22,192 bases of DNA from a virus. Of this stretch, positions 18,036-22,192 are shown piece after piece. The notes under the pieces were generated by a model, which worked only from the letters and a program-made list of their open reading frames with translations, did no database searches and was not told the origin of the DNA. The first letter of the stretch is position 1. Each line of letters starts with the position of its first letter. The stretch is taken from IMG/VR virus record IMGVR_UViG_3300040751_002773, positions 1-22,192 of that record; one strand, written 5' to 3'. The translations under genes and the position numbers were made by a program.

Positions 18036-18891
18036 AGCCCCTATATTTTTGGCAACACCTCGATCGCGTTCAACAGCACTTCTTACTTTATCAGCGCCTT
18101 ATCTGGAAGCTGTACAGGGATTGCACGTGCTAGGTCATCAGACAGAATTCTTTAAAGAATATTCACATCGATATTTTACACGAGACGTGCATATGATGCG
18201 CGACAATCGTATGGAATACTTTCCGTTGAATAGGGAAAATTCTCCTATTTCGCATCACTTTGTATATCCCCCGATCTATGCTGATAAACTACAGCGTGAT
18301 GGTCATAAGATCCAAGTGCTAGCTCATGAGAAAAAATCTAATCGTGAGTACTTGATTAAAATTATGACTAGCGACATTCGCATCGATTGGGATAAAGACT
18401 ATAACTGGGATAAGTCGATCGTAGACTTTTTTAACGACAGGAAGTTTGTTATCACCAGACGTAAAGACATTAAAGGTCTAGCCTTTAGTCTTTTGGTGTC
18501 TGTACATACTGATCTATGGCATAAACGTCAAGCAAACGAAAATCGCTATAAAGCTTTGGAAGAAAATCCTATTACCATCAATCCCGAACTCTGCACTGTG
18601 ATTATCCCAGATCTAAAAGGTGCAGCTATGATGGACAAGTTTGAAGAGTATATCCAACGTTCAGGATATGAACATCATACTTTTTACTATGAAGATTTAA
18701 CCACTCTACAAGATATGAAAGAAGCGTTAAACCAAGTATTCGATGGTAACGTATGGCAAGACTTCCTTTCGGACGCATACGTAGAGCAAGTAATGCCACA
18801 GAATCTTCAACTTGATTATAAAAAAATCATCAAAAATTATGATCAGATCGAAAAGATTGTTGAGCAAGCCATAGAAAATATTTTCGGATAA
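18025..18891 (+). CDS. Sulfotransferase-like protein
   Basis: 288 residues. APIFLATPRSRSTALLTLSA (5-24) is the N-terminal strand and PAPS-binding-like loop (TPRSRST at 11-17). FVITRRKDIKGLAFSLLVSV (about 146-165) matches the strand with the R...S pair that contacts the 3'-phosphate of PAPS. HHTFYYEDL is a later conserved strand. It is unlike the shorter 3273 protein in detail, so the phage carries two such genes. Sulfation of a surface sugar or small molecule is a plausible role; the acceptor is unknown. Codon use is backbone-like with many CGT codons, so it is probably an older member of the genome. Confidence 0.72.
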   Translation: MKLKAPIFLATPRSRSTALLTLSAPYLEAVQGLHVLGHQTEFFKEYSHRYFTRDVHMMRDNRMEYFPLNRENSPISHHFVYPPIYADKLQRDGHKIQVLAHEKKSNREYLIKIMTSDIRIDWDKDYNWDKSIVDFFNDRKFVITRRKDIKGLAFSLLVSVHTDLWHKRQANENRYKALEENPITINPELCTVIIPDLKGAAMMDKFEEYIQRSGYEHHTFYYEDLTTLQDMKEALNQVFDGNVWQDFLSDAYVEQVMPQNLQLDYKKIIKNYDQIEKIVEQAIENIFG

Positions 18892-18901
18892 AGGAAAACA
18901 A

Positions 18902-19105
18902 ATGCCACTTATTACAGGTTGGGTCCTTACAGATACTACTGGTAAACAATGGACCTTCGAAGAATTTGCATACGCTGGTGGACTAGAAAGCCAAAAAGAA
19001 TACCTATCAGTTATGCTTTCACAAAACACTTTGAGCCTACAAGAAGCTGAACAAATTATTACTGAAGGCTCTTGGGAAATGCTGGTTTTTGAGCAACCAG
19101 AATAA
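18902..19105 (+). CDS. Small hypothetical protein (67 aa)
   Basis: MPLITGWVLTDTTGKQWTFE, then EEFAYAGGLESQKEYLSVML; acidic, mixed alpha/beta, ending FEQPE. It begins 10 nt after the sulfotransferase-like stop with an AAAGGA site. A small hairpin CTGGTT/AACCAG lies within its last codons, and the hairpin terminator with promoter at 19121 follows. No family recognised. Confidence 0.7.
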   Translation: MPLITGWVLTDTTGKQWTFEEFAYAGGLESQKEYLSVMLSQNTLSLQEAEQIITEGSWEMLVFEQPE

Positions 19106-19120
19106 TTTTAAATAAAATCA

Positions 19121-19150
19121 AAATAGGGGGTTTACAGCCCCTATTTTTTT
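19121..19150 (+). terminator. Terminator whose loop is the next promoter's -35 box
   Basis: AAATAGGGG (19121-19129) pairs perfectly with CCCCTATTT (19138-19146), followed by TTTT. The 8-nt loop GTTTACAG contains TTTACA, the -35 box of the promoter for the 19186 gene. Confidence 0.9.
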
Positions 19151-19171
19151 ATGGTAGACTAGGTATATCAA
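19126..19171 (+). promoter_or_regulatory. G-run / TTTACA promoter upstream of 19186 gene
   Basis: GGGGG (19126-19130), TTTACA (19131-19136), 18 nt, TAGACT (19155-19160), 5 nt, TATCAA (19166-19171). The -10 is weaker than in other copies. Its leader is identical to that of the 3983 gene for 23 nt. Confidence 0.8.
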
Positions 19172-19188
19172 CAAGGAGATACCTCATG
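19166..19188 (+). repeat. 23-nt leader identical to 3963-3985
   Basis: From TATCAA through the ribosome site AAGGAG to the ATG, the 23 nt at 19166-19188 are the same as those at 3963-3985, although the following proteins are unrelated. AGG/CCT can pair around AGATA and touches the ribosome site. This suggests a copied promoter-leader cassette. Confidence 0.9.
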
Positions 19189-19368
19189 CTACTACGTGAT
19201 TCTGTTCAAGACGCCTTCACCGTTAAACATGTACTTGAAAGCTTGATCCGTCGTTCTAAGAACTTCGAAAAAGATCGCGAATCCATTATCATGGAATTGG
19301 AAATGCTCGTTGGCGATGTGGATTATTCCATTGAGCATATGGAACAAAAAATGATGGAGAATGTGTAA
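19186..19368 (+). CDS. Small helical hypothetical protein (60 aa)
   Basis: MLLRDSVQDAFTVKHVLESL, then IRRSKNFEKDRESIIMELEM and a Met/Glu-rich end. Probably an all-helical protein. First gene of an early-type operon with the same leader as the 3983 gene, so strong expression is expected. Its last 15 nt belong to a 17-nt direct repeat also found at the end of the next tiny gene, and TAATG couples the two. No family recognised. Confidence 0.72.
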   Translation: MLLRDSVQDAFTVKHVLESLIRRSKNFEKDRESIIMELEMLVGDVDYSIEHMEQKMMENV

Positions 19369-19444
19369 TGAGCTTCTTTATCTTTATCGGAATCTTCTTT
19401 ATTGCTCTTGTAATTGCTACACTTATCATGGAGAATGTGTAATG
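19354..19444 (+). repeat. 17-bp direct repeat flanking a micro-ORF
   Basis: ATGGAGAATGTGTAATG occurs at 19354-19370 and 19428-19444. Each copy holds a GGAG ribosome site, the end of one gene (MENV stop) and the start of the next (TAATG). The spacing of 74 nt equals the tiny gene between them. Confidence 0.95.
19368..19442 (+). CDS. 24-residue single-membrane-span micropeptide
   Basis: ATG 19368 to TAA 19442 encodes MSFFIFIGIFFIALVIATLI followed by MENV. Nearly the whole peptide is one hydrophobic helix with an uncharged N-terminus. GGAG is 7 nt before the ATG and both junctions are TAATG. It could insert into the inner membrane like other tiny phage membrane peptides. It lies exactly between two 17-nt repeats, so it may have been gained by, or be removable through, recombination between them. 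Confidence 0.62.
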   Translation: MSFFIFIGIFFIALVIATLIMENV

Positions 19445-19663
19445 GCTATCATACCCGTTAATGGGCCCGAACTTCCTAAGCATGGTTCACCTCAAGATCG
19501 TGGTAGCGCTGATCGCTACTACGGTCGACCCGCTGACCCCCATTGGTGGCCAGAAGGGACCGGTAAAGGTGTTCGTATCGAAATGGCTGATATGACGCCT
19601 GAGCAAATCGCTGAGTATGACTATGGATATGACAACGAAGAAGATCGGAAGGATTGGGGATAA
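19442..19663 (+). CDS. Conserved small phage protein (73 aa, RGSADxYYGR family)
   Basis: MAIIPVNGPELPKHGSPQDR, then GSADRYYGRPADPHWWPEGT and MTPEQIAEYDYGYDNEE. The SP.DRGSAD.YYGR....PH pattern is widespread among unrelated phages; function unknown. TAATG coupling and GGAG support ATG 19442; the longer frame upstream is a shadow of the micropeptide. It ends directly before the GTG of the radical SAM gene. Confidence 0.85.
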   Translation: MAIIPVNGPELPKHGSPQDRGSADRYYGRPADPHWWPEGTGKGVRIEMADMTPEQIAEYDYGYDNEEDRKDWG

Positions 19664-21172
19664 GTGAACCATACGTTAATCTTTAATGTTACCGGTGAGT
19701 CGTCGGTTTGGCAAAGAAACCATGGCGCATATCGTATTGCGCATTGGTTAAGATTAAATAACTGGGATGCCGAAGTAATAGATTACGCTTTACTTTGGTC
19801 ATTCGAAGATCTTGTAAATTTAGCTAAAAGTAGAATTACCAAAAATACTAAATTTATAGGATTTTCGTTTTTATTCGATAAATTTTCAGACTCAGTCGAT
19901 CTATTTAAATTTACTGTATGGTTAAATAACTATTATCCGGATATTGTTTTAATATCTGGATCAAGCATGTATCCTGAAACGAATAGTCCGGTGGACTATC
20001 ATATTAATGGATACGGTGAAGTAGCTCTTATAAAATTACTTGAATATCTTTTTTCCAATGGTACGGAGTTACGTACTATTAACTATCATGGTATAAAGGT
20101 TATTGATGCCTTTATGTATCCTGCATATCCAATGGAAGATTACTCGGTATATTACGAAGATCGAGATTTTCTCCAGCCGTGGGAGTTTTTATCATTAGAA
20201 ACTTCCAGAGGATGCATTTTCAAATGTACATTCTGTAACCATCCACTATTAGGCGTTAAAGAAGATTATACAACATCAGCCAAAAGCTTTGAAAGAGAAA
20301 TAAAGGAAAATTGGAATCGGTGGGGCATTAAAAATTATATGTCAACCGAAGAAACTTTTAATGATCGACAGGATAAAATTAAAAAGCTAGGTAATGTGAT
20401 TAAGGATCTTAACTTCGATCCTTGGATTACCGGGTATATCCGTCTTGATCTTTTAATATCCCGCCCTGATGAAAAGCAACTTTTGGAAGATATGAATTTT
20501 TACGGTCAATACTATGGTGTTGAAACATTCCATCCTAAAACGGCTAAAGCTTTTAAGAAAGGCATGGACCCTAATAGAATCAAAGAAGGTCTACTTGAAA
20601 CCAAAGAATACTACGAAAAATCTGGGAAATACAGAGGAACCGTATCTTTAATTCTAGGCGGACCACACGAGCCAGTAGATTCGATGTATCGTACTTTAGA
20701 TTGGTTAACCGAAAACTGGAACGATCATGCTGTAATGCCATATCCTATGAACATTCCTAAAGGACAGTTTACGAGACCGAGCGAACTTAGCAAAAACTAT
20801 GAAAAGTATGGTTATAAATCTATGGACTTTTCATACTTTAAAGAAAAATACCCCAACGAAACTTACGCCTTAGATAAAATTGAAAATAGTAAATTCGAGT
20901 CTATCTTATGGGAAAACGAACATTTGGATATAGTACAAGCCATTAATATTCATAGGCATTATAATGACGTGATTGAGGAAAAAAAGTTTAAGGTACAAAA
21001 TCTTGCAATGTCTAGATTTACCGGTGCCACCGGTTCAAACAATCCTCCTATAGAGCATAACCTTAGCTTGACCGTAAAAGAATCTCTTATAGAAACTACT
21101 GACGGTAAAAGACAAAAATGGCAGGAAGAGTATATTAATCGAAAAATAAATTGGGGTAGCAATGTTTACTAA
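19664..21172 (+). CDS. Second cobalamin-domain-like radical SAM enzyme
   Basis: 502 residues. Residues 1-140 resemble a B12-binding-type Rossmann domain (WLRLNNWDAEVIDY, KFIGFSFLFD, DIVLISGSS and DYHINGYGEVALIKLLEYL). ETSRGCIFKCTFCNHP (179-194) gives C184-x3-C188-x2-C191 for the 4Fe-4S cluster, followed by a radical SAM barrel and an extended C-terminal domain. It is homologous in layout to the 1271 gene product but clearly different. Reaction unknown. The start is GTG, directly after the previous stop, with AAGGA 11 nt upstream; no closer start exists. Arginine codons are 10 AGA, 1 AGG and 9 CGN, so it is partly atypical. It overlaps the next gene by 11 nt. Confidence 0.88.
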   Translation: MNHTLIFNVTGESSVWQRNHGAYRIAHWLRLNNWDAEVIDYALLWSFEDLVNLAKSRITKNTKFIGFSFLFDKFSDSVDLFKFTVWLNNYYPDIVLISGSSMYPETNSPVDYHINGYGEVALIKLLEYLFSNGTELRTINYHGIKVIDAFMYPAYPMEDYSVYYEDRDFLQPWEFLSLETSRGCIFKCTFCNHPLLGVKEDYTTSAKSFEREIKENWNRWGIKNYMSTEETFNDRQDKIKKLGNVIKDLNFDPWITGYIRLDLLISRPDEKQLLEDMNFYGQYYGVETFHPKTAKAFKKGMDPNRIKEGLLETKEYYEKSGKYRGTVSLILGGPHEPVDSMYRTLDWLTENWNDHAVMPYPMNIPKGQFTRPSELSKNYEKYGYKSMDFSYFKEKYPNETYALDKIENSKFESILWENEHLDIVQAINIHRHYNDVIEEKKFKVQNLAMSRFTGATGSNNPPIEHNLSLTVKESLIETTDGKRQKWQEEYINRKINWGSNVY

Positions 21173-21395
21173 CGAGTTTGACTACGATGCCACAGTCACC
21201 ACACTTCTTGACGATACTAATGAGTGTGATGATGTAGAGGTAACTATCGATGATGCTGGCGTGTTCATACGCCAGTACAATGAGATAACTGACAAGTATG
21301 ATTTAATCGTTATGTCGCATCGTCAGTTCCAAGAGTTCTTGATTGCTATGCGTACAACCGAAGGTGCATACAAAACTTCTTTTGAAAAAAAATAA
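21162..21395 (+). CDS. Acidic hypothetical protein (77 aa)
   Basis: MFTNEFDYDATVTTLLDDTN, then ECDDVEVTIDDAGVFIRQYN and a Gln/Phe-rich helix (HRQFQEFLIAMRTTE). Very acidic N-terminus and beta-rich centre. It overlaps the radical SAM gene by 11 nt, so translation is coupled, but the small protein need not be a partner. No family recognised. Confidence 0.68.
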   Translation: MFTNEFDYDATVTTLLDDTNECDDVEVTIDDAGVFIRQYNEITDKYDLIVMSHRQFQEFLIAMRTTEGAYKTSFEKK

Positions 21396-21409
21396 AAAAA
21401 AGTGACCTA

Positions 21410-21444
21410 GGGGGGTTTACATTTGGTGTTGGATACATTATATC
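21410..21444 (+). promoter_or_regulatory. G-run / TTTACA promoter upstream of 21469 gene
   Basis: GGGGGG (21410-21415), TTTACA (21416-21421), 17 nt, TATATC (21439-21444). No C-run follows, so this copy is not a hairpin. AAGGAGG and ATG follow in about 20 nt. Confidence 0.84.
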
Positions 21445-21468
21445 TTATATGTAACCAAGGAGGATCAC

Positions 21469-21798
21469 ATGATCACTATCTACCAAATCAACACCCAAAT
21501 CGGTCAAAACGCAATCGACGCTAAGCGCAAGTTGATGTTCGGTTCGGAAGACTTTAACCCGGATATGCTCCAGTACTTCGTACCGGTGGCAAAGGTCCAC
21601 ACCAACGATTTGGAAGAAGCTTTCGAAGCTACCAACATCCAAACCGATACGGTGATCGAACACTTTGGTAAAATGCACTTCACATCGGTTGGCGATATCT
21701 TTTCCAAAAATGGCCGGTTCTACATGGTCGATAACTTTGGCTTTAAAGAGCTTTTCTTGTTCGACGATGAGATTGAAGAAATCGGTATGGCAGCATAA
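21469..21798 (+). CDS. Conserved-looking hypothetical protein (109 aa)
   Basis: MITIYQINTQIGQNAIDAKR, then EEAFEATNIQTDTVIEHFGK and HFTSVGDIFSKNGRFYMVDN followed by FGF. The last part resembles the (S)xSVGDVI...G..Y.VD..GF pattern of YodL-like and other phage or plasmid proteins; I recognise the pattern but no function. AAGGAGG lies 8 nt upstream and a strong promoter precedes it, so it is expressed as an independent gene. Its stop is 2 nt before the terminator-promoter hairpin at 21797. Confidence 0.75.
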   Translation: MITIYQINTQIGQNAIDAKRKLMFGSEDFNPDMLQYFVPVAKVHTNDLEEAFEATNIQTDTVIEHFGKMHFTSVGDIFSKNGRFYMVDNFGFKELFLFDDEIEEIGMAA

Positions 21799-21821
21799 AA
21801 GGGGGTTTACATCCCCCTTTT
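21797..21821 (+). terminator. Terminator whose loop is a TTTACA -35 box
   Basis: AAAAGGGGG (21797-21805) pairs perfectly with CCCCCTTTT (21813-21821); the 7-nt loop TTTACAT contains the -35 box of the following promoter. The hairpin ends the 21469 gene. Confidence 0.88.
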
Positions 21822-21834
21822 CTTGTGACATGAT
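21801..21834 (+). promoter_or_regulatory. Promoter overlapping the terminator, upstream of 21860 gene
   Basis: GGGGG (21801-21805), TTTACA (21806-21811), 17 nt, CATGAT (21829-21834). The -10 is poor (4 of 6), so activity may be weaker or need an activator. The 21860 gene follows with GGAG 6 nt before its ATG. Confidence 0.65.
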
Positions 21835-21859
21835 GCACTTATAAATTATGGAGATTTAC

Positions 21860-22120
21860 ATGAAAATCGCAACCACTCAATCCGACCGCTTGGCTCTGAT
21901 CAAAGAAATCGCTGAGCGTAAGAAGAATATGGCTAAGATCCGTAAACAATCGGCTACCGTATTCCGCAAAGCACCCAAAGCCAAACGTGGCTTTATGGAT
22001 GCACCCGGTGAAGATACTTCCAAGAATCCGAACTACTACACCGACGCATCCAAGTACGCTAACCAGTACTATGGTGAAACCTTCCGTGAAACTACTCGCT
22101 TCGACAATGATTGGGACTAA
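21860..22120 (+). CDS. Small basic hypothetical protein (86 aa)
   Basis: MKIATTQSDRLALIKEIAER, then a basic stretch KKNMAKIRKQSATVFRKAPK and a Tyr/Asn-rich C-terminus (NPNYYTDASKYANQYYGETF). GGAG lies 6 nt before ATG 21860; the earlier in-frame ATG 21848 overlaps this ribosome site and is not used. Its first half could bind nucleic acid through the Lys/Arg helix; that is inference. It ends 1 nt before the next start. Confidence 0.75.
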   Translation: MKIATTQSDRLALIKEIAERKKNMAKIRKQSATVFRKAPKAKRGFMDAPGEDTSKNPNYYTDASKYANQYYGETFRETTRFDNDWD

Positions 22121-22121
22121 T

Positions 22122-22192
22122 ATGACATACGATCGTAACTTTATGATGCAGGAACTGCAACAGCGTGACTGCCGTGTAATCTTTAAGAAAAC
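22122..22192 (+). CDS. Start of a small gene, 3'-truncated (possible SH3-barrel/DUF2693 type)
   Basis: ATG 22122 opens a frame that runs off the window: MTYDRNFMMQELQQRDCRVI and then FKK. The C-x-V-x-F-x-K pattern after an N-terminal helix resembles the start of small phage SH3-barrel (DUF2693-like) proteins, but only 23 residues are visible, so the family is a guess. The gene follows the 21860 gene by 1 nt. Confidence 0.55.
   Translation, partial: MTYDRNFMMQELQQRDCRVIFKK

Overview
This is a 22.2-kb piece of a large tailed-phage genome, most likely a T4-superfamily myovirus. The support is a T4-type RNase H fragment followed directly by a DUF6433-type gene, a phoH gene, tightly packed co-directional genes with ATGA/TAATG junctions, ten tRNA genes, many tiny genes, and sigma-70-like promoters with a TTTACA -35 box resembling T4 early promoters. 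Every gene I accept is on the + strand. The host cannot be named from the sequence; several families (Fe(II)/2OG oxygenases, epimerase, sulfotransferase-like genes, radical SAM genes) are familiar from marine and cyanobacterial myoviruses, but nothing here proves that.

Layout. 1-1250: rnh 3' end, DUF6433 gene, a 57-aa gene, two terminators. 1271-3944: a cobalamin-type radical SAM gene, a conserved unknown gene, a sulfotransferase-like gene. 3983-6824: small conserved genes, an HExxH metalloprotease-like gene, an out-of-frame coding stretch, phoH and a membrane-associated gene. 6808-9713: HAD-type phosphatase, then an overlapping sugar block (UDP-sugar epimerase, DxD glycosyltransferase, unknown). 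9769-12793: small genes, an exported glycine-zipper protein, DUF805 membrane protein, methyltransferase and heme-oxygenase-like protein, interspersed with tRNAs. 12793-13880: an RNA-only block with tRNAs Asn, Ser, Trp, Asp and several structured or tRNA-like elements of unknown identity. 13880-16600: three Fe(II)/2OG oxygenase-like genes, tRNAs Pro, Gly and Thr, and a second structured RNA stretch at 15000-15250. 16610-22192: small genes, a DUF458/RNase-H-like gene, a second sulfotransferase-like gene, a second radical SAM gene and further tiny genes.

How it works together. At least nine promoter modules (usually a G-run, TTTACA, 17 or 18 nt, a TANANT-like -10, and in five cases TATCAA 5 nt further on) divide the strand into short operons. 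At two of them the G-run and a following C-run form a terminator hairpin whose loop contains the -35 box, so one operon's end is the next operon's promoter. Five genes start 15-17 nt after the CCA end of a tRNA, suggesting that tRNA processing creates their mRNA 5' ends. The metabolic genes (two radical SAM, three oxygenases, two sulfotransferase-like, methyltransferase, epimerase, glycosyltransferase, heme-oxygenase-like) suggest modification of a surface glycan, a metabolite or a protein; the substrate is unknown.

Most unusual are the structured RNAs in the two tRNA blocks, the promoter-in-terminator hairpins, and the coding-like frame after the CTT TAA end of the metalloprotease gene.
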